64,000 nt of DNA from Nocardia caishijiensis NBRC 108228 (lineage in GTDB: Bacteria; Actinomycetota; Actinomycetes; Mycobacteriales; Mycobacteriaceae), in the NCBI RefSeq assembly GCF_001612825.1, contig NZ_BDBE01000006.1:152897-216896 (forward strand), read 5' to 3'. How positions within the stretch are numbered: the stretch's first letter is position 1; the number at the start of each line of letters is the position of its first letter. Both the position numbers and the translations under genes were made by a program. Of this stretch, positions 1 to 9,684 are shown in pieces. The notes below the pieces were generated by a model, which ran no database searches, was not told the origin of the DNA, and saw nothing but the letters and a program-made list of their open reading frames with translations.

Positions 1-888
1 AGCGAGGAACTGCAGGATGCGGTCCCCCAGCGCGATCTCTTCGGGTTCACCGGCCTCGCCACCATCGACGTCGACCGCGTAACGCAGGACTGCGATGGTA
101 AACGGCACCATGGAGATCGCGTACCACTGGGTGTCACGGGCCTCACCCTGCTGGAACGCCCACAGCCCGTAGAACACCACGACCGCGGTGGCCGAGAGCG
201 TCCAGACGAAGCGCAGGTAGGTCGGGGTGTAGTACTGCAGCGACTTGCGGATCTTGGCACCCGTGTCGAGCGCGATCTGCAGCTCGGCGTAGCGCTTGCC
301 CGCCGCCATGAACAGCGAACCGAACGCCATGATCAGCAGGAACCACTGCGACAGCTCGATGTCGGCGGCCGCGCCACCGGCGATGGCGCGCAGCAGGAAG
401 CCCGAGGAGACGATGCAGATGTCGAGCACGGCCTGGTGCTTGAGGCCAAGGCAGTAGGCGAGCTGGATGCCGATGTAGACAGCCATCACGACGGCAAGAT
501 GCCACGACGCGAGGAACGACCCGGCGATCGAACCGACGAGCAGCACGGCGGCCAGCCCGTAAGCCAGGTTGACAGGAACGACGCCCGCCGCGATCGGCCG
601 GAACCGCTTCGTCGGGTGGGCGCGGTCGGCCTCGACATCGAGCGAATCGTTGACCAGGTAGATACCCGAGGCCGCCATGCAGAACACGACGAACGCGATC
701 GCCACGTGCGCGAGGATCCCCAGGTCGCCGACGGCTTCGGGGCCCGCGGCGAGCGGCGCCGCGAGCACGAGCACATTCTTGACCCACTGACGCGGGCGAA
801 CGGCCTTGCCGAGCCCACCGGCCAGGGTCTTCGGCGGGCCCTTCACAGCAGCCTCGTCCAGGACGGCGGCGGACGGTTCTTCGCTCAT
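1..888 (-). CDS. ubiA: Decaprenyl-phosphate phosphoribosyltransferase (UbiA family), 3' end cut by window
   Basis: Membrane prenyltransferase of the UbiA superfamily. The family member Rv3806c transfers phosphoribose 5-phosphate from PRPP to decaprenyl phosphate, the first step toward the arabinose donor DPA. The reading frame starts at ATG 888 (MSEEPSAAV...) and runs off the left edge after 296 codons; Rv3806c is about 302 aa, so only a few residues are missing. The first Asp-rich motif, N80-D81-xx-D84-xxx-D88 followed by AHPTKRFRP, is visible, as are several hydrophobic helices and a second conserved AGKRYAEL segment. It lies downstream of the PAP2 gene with a 64 bp gap. That gap is largely a copy of the dispersed repeat. 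The function is assigned from motif and gene order. Confidence 0.93.
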   Translation of the reverse strand, partial: MSEEPSAAVLDEAAVKGPPKTLAGGLGKAVRPRQWVKNVLVLAAPLAAGPEAVGDLGILAHVAIAFVVFCMAASGIYLVNDSLDVEADRAHPTKRFRPIAAGVVPVNLAYGLAAVLLVGSIAGSFLASWHLAVVMAVYIGIQLAYCLGLKHQAVLDICIVSSGFLLRAIAGGAAADIELSQWFLLIMAFGSLFMAAGKRYAELQIALDTGAKIRKSLQYYTPTYLRFVWTLSATAVVVFYGLWAFQQGEARDTQWYAISMVPFTIAVLRYAVDVDGGEAGEPEEIALGDRILQFLA

Positions 889-940
889 CTCAGCCAGAGT
901 TCTTTCAGTAGCGGGCGGTGTTGCATTCCGGCACTCACTG

Positions 941-985
941 GTCCCTACGTGGTTACGCAAGCTGCCGCCTCCGGGCCCTGAGTTC
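941..985 (-). repeat. Dispersed palindromic repeat, copy A (3' end of PAP2 gene)
   Basis: Minus-strand copy of the roughly 50 bp element, with core CGGAGGCGGCAGCTTGCG followed by TAACCACG. The TAA inside the element is the stop codon of the PAP2 gene, so the last codons of that protein (RARRRQLA) are element sequence. The outer stem is imperfect (GGGCCC against GGGACC). Confidence 0.75.
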
Positions 986-1576
986 GTGCCGGGGGCGACG
1001 TCTCTTTTCGGCGGCGAGCACAGCGGCGGCCGACGCGGCCCCCAGTGCGGAACCGGCGAGCACATCGGAAGGGTAATGCACCCCGAGCACGACCCGCGAC
1101 AACAGCATCGGCGGCACGAGCACCGCAGGCAAGGGTAGCCCGGTGAGCCTGCCGAGCAACACCGCCGCCGCCGTCGTGGAGGTGGCGTGCGAGGACGGGA
1201 AGCTCAGCTTGCTCGGTGTCGACACGTTGACCTGCACGGACGGGTCGTTCGGGCGCGGGCGTCGGACGATCCGCTTGATGACGATCGACGCCGCGTGGGC
1301 ACCGACCGCGCCGACCGCGACCCCGGCCCACTGACGGCGGCGTGGCTTGTCGACCAGCCAGCCCGCCGCCGCGATGCCCACCCAGCCGAGCGCGTGCTCA
1401 CCGAAGTGCGACATCCCGCGCGCGGCCGAGACGACCGCCGGGTTGGTGCCGATGGTGCCCTGCACGGCGTTGAGGATCGCGACCTCGACGGGCACCTCCA
1501 CGTACTCGCCACTGCACGCGCAGTCGCCGCCGCAGCCCTCGTCGAGGAGTTCCAGGTCCGGGTTGATCGCGTTCAC
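953..1576 (-). CDS. PAP2-superfamily membrane phosphatase (Rv3807c type)
   Basis: 207 aa. All three PAP2/phosphatidic-acid-phosphatase signatures are present: K101-x6-R108-P109 (KRIVRRPRP), P127-S-S-H130, and S160-R161-x5-H167-x3-D171. Hydrophobic segments around residues 62-75, 84-100, 135-155 and 171-190 indicate a multi-pass membrane protein. Its place between glfT2 and ubiA matches Rv3807c, the proposed phosphatase converting decaprenyl-phosphoryl-5-phosphoribose to decaprenyl-phosphoribose in DPA synthesis; that substrate is inferred from gene order. It starts with GTG overlapping the glfT2 stop (GTGA), so translation is probably coupled. The N-terminal CGGDCACSGE stretch with three Cys is unusual. 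The C-terminus is formed by the dispersed repeat, which provides the TAA stop. Confidence 0.9.
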   Translation of the reverse strand: MNAINPDLELLDEGCGGDCACSGEYVEVPVEVAILNAVQGTIGTNPAVVSAARGMSHFGEHALGWVGIAAAGWLVDKPRRRQWAGVAVGAVGAHAASIVIKRIVRRPRPNDPSVQVNVSTPSKLSFPSSHATSTTAAAVLLGRLTGLPLPAVLVPPMLLSRVVLGVHYPSDVLAGSALGAASAAAVLAAEKRRRPRHELRARRRQLA

Positions 1577-3645
1577 TTGCTCGTTCCGTTCAGGCTGTCG
1601 TCTTCGCGGCCTCCGCGGGCCTCTCCATGGTTACGCTCGCTGCCGCCTCCGAGCCCGTCGCGGAGGCCGAAGGTCTTCTCCCACGCCGCCGTGCTGGTGA
1701 GCTCGGCGTGCGCGGCCCGGTAGCGCCGCTGCATCTCCGGGAAGCGGGCGGTGAGCTCTTTGCGCAGGCGCAGAGCTTCCTTGAGCAGTTCGGCCGCCTT
1801 GCGCGGGTCGCGCTTGCGATAAACCACGCCCCGGCCGTCGGCGGTGGTCACGGTGACCCCGTCGACCTGCGAGAGCAGGAACCAGCGCGCGTCCAGGGTC
1901 GGCACGTTGAGCTGCGGGGTCTCGTGCGCGGCCGGGTCGGCCTTGCGGAAGTTGTGCACCACGCCCTTGGCCAGGCGGGCCACCTTGGCGATCGGGTTGC
2001 CCGGTTCGCCGACCGCGCCGACGCCCTGGCGGCTGGCCAGCGGCAGCTCGGTGGACGACGGAACGACCACCGCGTCCGGGTACTCCTTGCGCATCGCGTG
2101 GATCTTGCCGAGCGCGCTCGGCAGCAGGTCGAAAAGCCCTTCGGGCCCGGCAAGGAAATCGCGGATCGCCTCGTTCTGGATGGCGACCGTGGAGTACTCG
2201 AGGCACAGCAGGTGCTTGAGGGTGGCCTTGACCGTGTTCACGATCATCGGCTTGCCGTCGCCGGGCAGGTGCAGCGAGGCGACCACCAGGCGGTTGCGCA
2301 GGTGGAAGTACGCCTGCCAGTCGATGGCGTCGTCCTTGTCCGACCAGGCCATGTGCCACACGGCCGCACCCGGCAGGGTGACCGTGGAGTACCCGGCGTC
2401 GCGGGCGCGCAGACCGTATTCGACATCGTCCCACTTGAGGAACAGCGGCAGCGGCTGCCCGATCTGCTCGGCGACCCGACGCGGGATCACGCAGGTCCAC
2501 CAGCCGTTGAAGTCGACGTCGATGCGCCGGTGCAGCAGCTTGGAGTTGTCGCGGTCCTTGAGCGGGTGCTTGGCGAAATCGTGGTCGTACTCCACGTTGG
2601 GCGCCGAGGACCACATGAAGATCCCGCGATCGATGACCTCACCCATGCTGTGCAGGTGCGACCGCTCCTGCAGGTTCAGCATCTGGCCGCCGACCAGCAG
2701 CGGCGACTTGGCGAACCGGGAGAACGCGAGGGCGCGCAGGATCGAGTCGGGCTCGATCTCGATGTCGTCGTCCATGTAGACGATGTACTCGGCGTCGGTC
2801 TTCAGCGCCTCGTACATGACGCGGCTGTAGCCGCCGGACCCGCCGAGATTGGGCTGGTCGTGGATGCTGAGCCGGTCGCCCAGCGTCGCGGCGGCCTCGG
2901 TGAAGCCCGGCTCGTCGACGACCTTGCGGTTGCCCTGGTCGGCCACGATCACCGCGGCGACGTTGCCGAGCACCAGCGGGTCCGAGCCGAGGGCGGCCAA
3001 GGTCTTGACCAGGTCGGTCGGCCGGTTGAAAGTGGGCATGCCGACGGCGATGCTGCCGGTGCCCGGCGCCTCCTGCGGTGCGTACCAACCGCCCGCGAGC
3101 AGGGTGACCGCCGTGTCGGTGGTGATGTCGAACCAGATCCAGCCGCCGTCCTCGAACGGGCCGAGATCGGTCTCGAACTCCACCGACACCGAGTCGGCGA
3201 CTGTGCCGAATTCGCCGAACTCGCTGTCCCCTGCGTGGTTATGCTCCGCTGCCGCCTCCGGGGCCTGCGCTCGTTCGGCAAGCGGAACTGCGAACTCCTT
3301 GCCCTGCACGTGGATTCGCGAACCGTCGGCCTTGGAGCGGTACACGTCGACCCGGCCGTGCCCGGCCAGTTCCAGCCGGAGCACCACCGACTTCAGCACG
3401 CTCCACCGACGCCAGTAGCTGGCGGGCAGCGCGTTGAAGTAGGTGCAGAACGACACCTCCGACTCCGCGCCGATCGAGAGCGCGGTGCGGCTGGTGGCGT
3501 GCGCGCGGCGGGCGTTGGTGGTGGATTCCTCCAGGTAGAGGGTCCGCACGTCCAGCGGTTCGCCCGGGCGCGGCAGGATGACGCGCTGTAGCAGGGAGAT
3601 GGCGCGGGTTTCGGTCTGCACGTCTTCCAGCATCGCCTTGGTCAT
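1573..3645 (-). CDS. glfT2: Galactofuranosyltransferase GlfT2
   Basis: 690 aa, against about 637 in M. tuberculosis Rv3808c. It is the bifunctional polymerase that adds alternating beta-1,5/1,6 galactofuranose from UDP-Galf to build cell-wall galactan on the inner membrane face. Order: N-terminal beta-sandwich (to about 195), GT-A domain opening with VGMPTFNRP (201-209), metal-binding D292-D293-D294, W405-D406-D407 with the catalytic-type Asp pair, H431 (VWHMAWSDKDD), and a C-terminal helical part. ATG 3645 is chosen because AAGGAGGAGG lies just upstream; the frame is open to 3720, but that stretch is repeat. Two copies of the dispersed repeat lie within the gene: residues about 124-141 (a loop absent from Rv3808c) and the C-terminal tail. 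The stop overlaps the PAP2 start. Confidence 0.95.
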   Translation of the reverse strand: MTKAMLEDVQTETRAISLLQRVILPRPGEPLDVRTLYLEESTTNARRAHATSRTALSIGAESEVSFCTYFNALPASYWRRWSVLKSVVLRLELAGHGRVDVYRSKADGSRIHVQGKEFAVPLAERAQAPEAAAEHNHAGDSEFGEFGTVADSVSVEFETDLGPFEDGGWIWFDITTDTAVTLLAGGWYAPQEAPGTGSIAVGMPTFNRPTDLVKTLAALGSDPLVLGNVAAVIVADQGNRKVVDEPGFTEAAATLGDRLSIHDQPNLGGSGGYSRVMYEALKTDAEYIVYMDDDIEIEPDSILRALAFSRFAKSPLLVGGQMLNLQERSHLHSMGEVIDRGIFMWSSAPNVEYDHDFAKHPLKDRDNSKLLHRRIDVDFNGWWTCVIPRRVAEQIGQPLPLFLKWDDVEYGLRARDAGYSTVTLPGAAVWHMAWSDKDDAIDWQAYFHLRNRLVVASLHLPGDGKPMIVNTVKATLKHLLCLEYSTVAIQNEAIRDFLAGPEGLFDLLPSALGKIHAMRKEYPDAVVVPSSTELPLASRQGVGAVGEPGNPIAKVARLAKGVVHNFRKADPAAHETPQLNVPTLDARWFLLSQVDGVTVTTADGRGVVYRKRDPRKAAELLKEALRLRKELTARFPEMQRRYRAAHAELTSTAAWEKTFGLRDGLGGGSERNHGEARGGREDDSLNGTSK
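1617..1657 (-). repeat. Dispersed palindromic repeat, copy B (C-terminal tail of GlfT2)
   Basis: Degenerate minus-strand copy with core CGGAGGCGGCAGCGAGCG followed by TAACCATGG. It is read in a frame that avoids the TAA and adds a Gly/Ser/Arg-rich tail (GGGSERNHGEARGG) to GlfT2. Confidence 0.65.
3228..3272 (-). repeat. Dispersed palindromic repeat, copy C (in frame inside glfT2)
   Basis: Minus-strand copy with core CCGGAGGCGGCAGCGGAGCA followed by TAACCACGCAGGGG. It is translated in frame as AQAPEAAAEHNHAGD within the N-terminal domain of GlfT2, just before the conserved FEDGGW segment. The length of the inserted stretch matches the extra residues relative to the mycobacterial protein as I recall it. 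Confidence 0.75.
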
Positions 3646-3668
3646 GCTGCCTCCTCCTTGGCGTGTTC

Positions 3669-3716
3669 GGGCGCCCTTCGTGGTTACGCGGGCTGCCTCC
3701 TCCGGGCGCTGACCGC

Positions 3717-3719
<3 letters not shown>
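3669..3719 (-). repeat. Dispersed palindromic repeat, copy D (glf-glfT2 junction)
   Basis: Minus-strand copy that begins with the TGA stop of glf (3717-3719) and fills the gap to glfT2. Outer arms GCGCCC and GGGCGC are intact at 3704-3709 and 3671-3676 (plus-strand positions). The inner stem is partly degenerate. The frame through the element is open and in phase with glfT2. Confidence 0.8.
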
Positions 3720-5702
<1,983 letters not shown>

Positions 5703-6248
5703 CTATACGGCCGGTCCGACAACACCTGCCCGGCGTGCGCGCGTGTAGGTCGCTGTCGGCGGTACGGCGGCCAGGAGCAGCACGATCGCGCCGAGACCGG
5801 TCGCGGTGGCGGCGGCGGTCCAGTTGTGGTTGACGATCGCCGTCACCGCGCCGGGCACCCCGCCGAGACCGACGGGGATCGAGCGCAGGACCGACTGGTC
5901 GGCGAACCAGTGGATGCCGTATCCGGAGTCGTAGCCGACGAGCGTGGCGAGCAGGGCGAGCAGCCCGAGGCCGAGTTGGGCCGCGGCGGCGACGATCAGT
6001 ACCAAGCGTCCGGTGTCGTCGCGGCGGGCGAGCAGCAGCGCGCCGTAGCCGAAGGCGAACGCGGCGGTGAGCGCGCCGAGGGTGGTGAACAGGACGAGCG
6101 AGTCGTCGACCGCCGCCGAGTCGCCGAAGAACGTGCGCAGGACATACGCCGCGCCGAGCAGGTTCGCGAGGGCGGCGAGCGCGCCGAGGGTCACGGCGGC
6201 GACGGCCGTCACGTCACCGAGAGTCGTTGTCTTTTCCCGCTCGAGCAT
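5703..6248 (-). CDS. Four-helix membrane protein, unknown function
   Basis: 181 aa. Hydrophobic helices lie at about 13-40, 52-73, 82-104 and 140-162, with a short extracytoplasmic loop (YDSGYGIHWFADQSVLRSIPVG) between the third and fourth. No catalytic motif or known family is recognised. It is followed after 37 bp by the Tyr/Pro-rich membrane protein gene. The helix spacing resembles that of the two genes upstream of it, so the set could be distant paralogues. Confidence 0.7.
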   Translation of the reverse strand: MLEREKTTTLGDVTAVAAVTLGALAALANLLGAAYVLRTFFGDSAAVDDSLVLFTTLGALTAAFAFGYGALLLARRDDTGRLVLIVAAAAQLGLGLLALLATLVGYDSGYGIHWFADQSVLRSIPVGLGGVPGAVTAIVNHNWTAAATATGLGAIVLLLAAVPPTATYTRARRAGVVGPAV

Positions 6249-6272
6249 GGTCCGACCGTATCCCGTCCGCCG

Positions 6273-6683
6273 CTACCGCGTCGCCGTCCAGCGGCGCGTC
6301 GGCTCGATCACGCTGCACACCAGGATCACCACATTGAGGCCGAGCCAGCAGTCCAGCGGACCGAACCGCCAGCCGTGACTCGCCCCGTTCAGCACGATCA
6401 CCAGTCCGGTCGCCCCCGCCATCACCGCCGCCATCGTGAGCAGCACCCGTCTGCCGAGCATCCGCCGCCGCAGCAACAGCACCGCGCCGAGCAGATACAC
6501 CACGCCGAGGCCGCCGACGATTCCCGCGCCGACGTAGTCGAGATCGAGCTGGCGCCCGAGTGTGCGCAACACCGCCGTCGCCACCCCGACGACGATGCCC
6601 GCCACACCGACCAGCACCCCCAGCCAGCCCGCGATCAGCGCGGTCACCGCGCGCGAAGGCCCCTCCGGCCGCACCTGCTCCAC
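6273..6683 (-). CDS. Small four-helix membrane protein, unknown function
   Basis: 136 aa with helices at about 12-37, 50-70, 78-98 and 108-127 and charged ends. The basic LLLRRRMLGRR loop between helices 2 and 3 suggests a cytoplasmic side. Only 24 bp separate it from the next gene at 6248, which supports one operon. No family is recognised. Confidence 0.65.
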   Translation of the reverse strand: MEQVRPEGPSRAVTALIAGWLGVLVGVAGIVVGVATAVLRTLGRQLDLDYVGAGIVGGLGVVYLLGAVLLLRRRMLGRRVLLTMAAVMAGATGLVIVLNGASHGWRFGPLDCWLGLNVVILVCSVIEPTRRWTATR

Positions 6684-6713
6684 ACTGTCCCCGCTACTTG
6701 TCGTCGTTCGGAG

Positions 6714-7250
6714 TCAGTTATACGGCGCAACCGCCGGGTGTGGGCCGTTCGGTGGGGTGAGCTGGGGTTTCGGGCGCGCGTCGATCCATCGTTGGGTCGA
6801 CGGCAGCACCACGAGCACCAGGATCAGCGCGGACACCGCCGACATTCCGACGAACATGAGCTTCGACGCGAGTACCGAATACGTGGCCAGCGGGCCGAGG
6901 CAGACGAACGTTCCCAGTCCGCTGCCGATGGTCACCATGGTCACGCCCGCCGGGCGCCGGGCGAGCAGCAGCACACCGCCGAGTCCCAGCAGCACGGCGA
7001 AGACGGCCCCGGTGCAGAGTTCCATTTGGTTCTCGAGTTGCATACGGTCCCAGTCGAGGTCGACCTCGGGGTCGCGCAACCTTTCCACGACGCGCAGCCC
7101 CGAGTACCCCGTCTGCGCGATCACGAGTCCGGTGAGACCGCCACAGATCGCGAGGATGCCCGCGCTCATGGCGCCACCTGGCGGCGACCAATCCAGCAGG
7201 CGGCGCCGCAGTCTCGGCGGAAACCCTTGCGGCCCTTGTTGATTGTGCAT
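6714..7250 (-). CDS. Membrane protein, unknown function
   Basis: 178 aa. A basic N-terminus (PPRLRRRLLDWSPPGG) is followed by hydrophobic helices at about 28-48, 80-98, 103-122 and 126-147 and a Pro-rich cytoplasmic tail. An acidic loop (LRDPEVDLDWDRMQLENQME) lies between the first two helices. It is the most upstream of the four minus-strand membrane-protein genes at 5051-7250 and probably heads the operon. I do not recognise the family. Confidence 0.65.
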   Translation of the reverse strand: MHNQQGPQGFPPRLRRRLLDWSPPGGAMSAGILAICGGLTGLVIAQTGYSGLRVVERLRDPEVDLDWDRMQLENQMELCTGAVFAVLLGLGGVLLLARRPAGVTMVTIGSGLGTFVCLGPLATYSVLASKLMFVGMSAVSALILVLVVLPSTQRWIDARPKPQLTPPNGPHPAVAPYN

Positions 7251-7401
7251 TGCTCCCCCGGTTGTCCCTGACAGCCACCGTATCGGCCGTCGAGGGGAGC
7301 CTACCGGCCGTCACCGGCCGCACCACGCGATCGGCCGCGTCCGGACACGAGCATCCGGACGCGGCCGCCAGTTCACCACTTCGTCGCGAACCCGCCGACC
7401 C

Positions 7402-8160
7402 CTACGCCGGGTGCGCGGCGGCGTACGCGCGGAACGCGTCCCGGATGTACTCGGCGGTGTTGTCGCCGTGCACGTCGTAGTTCTTCCGGAAACGTGGGTC
7501 GGCGACGTACATCTCGCCCAGGCCGACGAGGTACTCGTTGGTCACCGGACGGCCCTGGGTGCCGTCGCCGAGCCAGGCACGGTGCCGTTCGACGATGGCC
7601 TGCACCGTGTCGCCTGCCACGGGAAGGCCTGCGGCGTGCGCCTTTCCGAAGTCGGTGGCGATGTCGAGCTGGGTTTGCAGGAACCGCTGCTTGCCCTCGT
7701 CGCTCAGCGAACGCCACCAGCGGTCGCCGCTCTCGTAGGCCTCCTTGCCCCAGCGCTGGGTGACTTCTTCCTTGTACTGCGTGTGGTCGAAACCGTCGAA
7801 GACCTCTGCGGCCATGAGCGGTTCACCTCTTTCCGTCTTGTGCAACGTGGTCGCCACCGACTCGATCTGTCGCGCGATCCGATCCTGTTGCTGCCGAAGC
7901 AGTTCCAGGTGCGTGCGCAGCGCGTCGGTGGTGTTCTGTTCACCGGCGAGAACCTCGGCGATCACCGGAAGGCCGAGACCGAGTTCGCGCAGCAGCAGAA
8001 TGCGCTGCAGCCGAACGAGGGAGTTCTGGTCGTAGTAGCGGTAGCCGTTGGCCCCGATGCGGCTCGGTTCCAACAACCCCAACTGCCCGTAATGGCGCAG
8101 GGTGCGGCTGGTGGTCCCCGCAGCCTTCGCGAGGTCCTGAATAGACCACTCACCCACCAC
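7402..8160 (-). CDS. MerR-family regulator with TipAS-type C-terminal domain
   Basis: 252 aa, almost the length of Streptomyces TipAL (253 aa). The N-terminal winged helix (about 5-70) carries WSIQDLAKAAGTTSRTLRHY and GYRYYDQNSL; a coiled dimerisation helix follows, then a TipAS-like ligand domain from about 110 (YKEEVTQRWG, AESGDRWW-like and YVADPRFRKNYD segments). TipAS proteins bind thiopeptides or other hydrophobic compounds and activate their own promoter. GTG 8160 is chosen because GGAAAGGAG lies six bases upstream. The palindrome 39-53 bp upstream fits autoregulation. The gene lies 65 bp downstream of the SDR gene on the same strand. Confidence 0.9.
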   Translation of the reverse strand: MVGEWSIQDLAKAAGTTSRTLRHYGQLGLLEPSRIGANGYRYYDQNSLVRLQRILLLRELGLGLPVIAEVLAGEQNTTDALRTHLELLRQQQDRIARQIESVATTLHKTERGEPLMAAEVFDGFDHTQYKEEVTQRWGKEAYESGDRWWRSLSDEGKQRFLQTQLDIATDFGKAHAAGLPVAGDTVQAIVERHRAWLGDGTQGRPVTNEYLVGLGEMYVADPRFRKNYDVHGDNTAEYIRDAFRAYAAAHPA

Positions 8161-8198
8161 GACCAGCTCCTTTCCCGTCGATGAGACCAGTCTGCAAG

Positions 8199-8213
8199 TT
8201 GACGTTACGTCAA
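8199..8213 (-). promoter_or_regulatory. MerR/TipA-type operator
   Basis: TTGACGTAACGTCAA (minus strand), a perfect 15 bp palindrome preceded by TTGACC, lies just upstream of the TipA-like gene. This is the usual form and place of the autoregulatory site for this family, overlapping the -35/-10 spacer. Confidence 0.7.
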
Positions 8214-8225
8214 GGTCAACACCGA

Positions 8226-8942
8226 TTATGAGAACCCGATCTCGACCTCGACCGTGTCGCGTTCGGTGTACATCCGCCAGTACTCGGCACCGAGTTCGGC
8301 ATTGCCGATCCGTGGCAGCACCATCCCGGCGGGAATCAGCTCGGGGTGCGCGTCGACCTGATGTTGCACCGCACTGTTCTCGATGAGCGCGCCGATCGCG
8401 AGCAGCCCGGCGTAGAGGCCGGTGCCGTCGAGTTCGGCAGCGAGCTGGCGGACGTAGGCCCGCTGCGCGCCGAGCGCCACTCCCATATTCGCCAGGTAGG
8501 GCTGCGTGTTCGCCTCGGATGCGCCGGAAGAGAACAGCAGCGCTCCTCGACCGCGCGCGAGCATGCCGGGCAGGAGTTCGCGGGCGAGCTGGATCGATGA
8601 GTACACCTTGAGCGCGAACGGCACCTCGAGCGCGGCGCGGTCGACCGCCCGGGTCGACTCGCTGCGCACCGATATCCCGGCGGCAGCCGCGTGCACCGCC
8701 ACGTCGATCGGTCCCAGCTGCTGCTCGATGCGCACGATCACCTCGCTCAGCTGGGCGGGGTCGGTGATATCGGCCGTGAACGACTCGGCCTCGATCCCGT
8801 CCGCCCGCAACCGCGTCACCCGCTCGGCGGCCGTGTCGGCGTTCCGCCCGACAGCCGCTATGCGAAAGCCGTTGCGCCCGAATACCTGCGCTGTTCCCGC
8901 GCCGAGTCCTGGTCCGTATCCGAAGATCGCGAGTGTGCCCAT
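8226..8942 (-). CDS. Atypical short-chain dehydrogenase/reductase
   Basis: 238 aa with a Rossmann start (LAIFGYGPGLGAGTAQ, then AVGRN at about 31-35) and the SDR HAAAAG segment (NAG equivalent) near 86. The glycine motif is GYGPGLG rather than GxxxGxG. After the SSGAS strand, the catalytic YxxxK is not found (YLANMGVALG instead), so it may be a non-catalytic or altered SDR. The start at 8942 is 102 bp from the divergent TetR gene, with a palindromic operator between, so it is probably the regulator's target. Confidence 0.8.
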   Translation of the reverse strand: MGTLAIFGYGPGLGAGTAQVFGRNGFRIAAVGRNADTAAERVTRLRADGIEAESFTADITDPAQLSEVIVRIEQQLGPIDVAVHAAAAGISVRSESTRAVDRAALEVPFALKVYSSIQLARELLPGMLARGRGALLFSSGASEANTQPYLANMGVALGAQRAYVRQLAAELDGTGLYAGLLAIGALIENSAVQHQVDAHPELIPAGMVLPRIGNAELGAEYWRMYTERDTVEVEIGFS

Positions 8943-8955
8943 CCGACCGCTCCAT

Positions 8956-8997
8956 CAAGTTGAGTGTTGGTTCAGATTGATACTCAACACTAACTTG
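8956..8997. promoter_or_regulatory. Inverted-repeat operator between SDR and TetR genes
   Basis: CAAGTTGAGTGTTG (8956-8969) and CAACACTAACTTG (8985-8997) are near-perfect inverted half-sites with one extra base on the left. They lie in an A/T-richer divergent intergenic region, which fits a TetR-dimer site controlling both genes. Confidence 0.65.
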
Positions 8998-9044
8998 AAC
9001 CCAGGCTCAAGATAATTCCGCAGGCCGATTTGTAGGATCGGCGA

Positions 9045-9671
9045 ATGCCCGAGGACAAGCCGTTGCGCAGCGACGCCAAGCGCAATCGCGACGCCCTGGT
9101 CACGGCGGCCCGCGAACTCTTCGAGGAACGCGGCCTCGACGCGCCGCTCAAGGACATCGCCGCGCGGGCGGGCGTCGCGATCGGCACCCTCTACAACCGC
9201 TTCCCCACCCGCGACGAACTCATCGCCGCCGCCGTCGACGACCGGGTCGGGGCGGGCGCCCACATCGCCGAGCGGGCACTGGAACTCGACGACCCGTGGG
9301 AGGCATTCGTCTTCCTGGTCGAAGGCATCTGCGCACTGCACGCCGAGGACCGCGTGCTCGGCGAACTCGCGCTGCGCAGTCCGCCGAGCCCGGCACTGGA
9401 GCGCGCCCGCGCGCACGGCCACGATCTGATGCGCCGAATCGTGGTGCGCGCCCAGCGTTCCGGCACCCTGCGCTCGGATTGGACGCTCGAGGACATCGCC
9501 TTCATCACCTGGTCCCACACCAGTGTTCTCGCCGCGACCGCGAATATCGCCCCCGACCTCTGGCGCCGCAATCTCGCCCTCATCCTGGACGGGCTTCGCG
9601 CGAAAGCCGCGCACCCCCTGCCGGTTCCGGCCCTCACGGAGGACCAGTTGATGCAGGCGATGCGCGGCTGA
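9045..9671 (+). CDS. TetR-family transcriptional regulator
   Basis: 208 aa. The N-terminal helix-turn-helix (about 12-62) contains the family pattern AARELFEERGLDAPLKDIAARAGVAIGTLYNRFPTRDEL in broken form; the C-terminal part is an all-helical ligand domain resembling the SbtR-like or TetR_C_11 type. It is divergent from the SDR gene, with inverted half-sites between, so it probably represses that gene and itself. The ligand is unknown. The 3' end faces the exporter gene 13 bp away. Confidence 0.88.
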   Translation: MPEDKPLRSDAKRNRDALVTAARELFEERGLDAPLKDIAARAGVAIGTLYNRFPTRDELIAAAVDDRVGAGAHIAERALELDDPWEAFVFLVEGICALHAEDRVLGELALRSPPSPALERARAHGHDLMRRIVVRAQRSGTLRSDWTLEDIAFITWSHTSVLAATANIAPDLWRRNLALILDGLRAKAAHPLPVPALTEDQLMQAMRG

Positions 9672-9684
9672 CTTCCCGCCGGAC

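Noticed and set aside
143..787. Long open frames antisense to the real genes, e.g. 1627-3591 (+), 18794-20962 (-), 52214-55000 (+), 41355-42965 (-)
   Set aside because: They have no homology and are rich in Arg/Gly/Ala. They are products of high GC at codon position three on the opposite strand.
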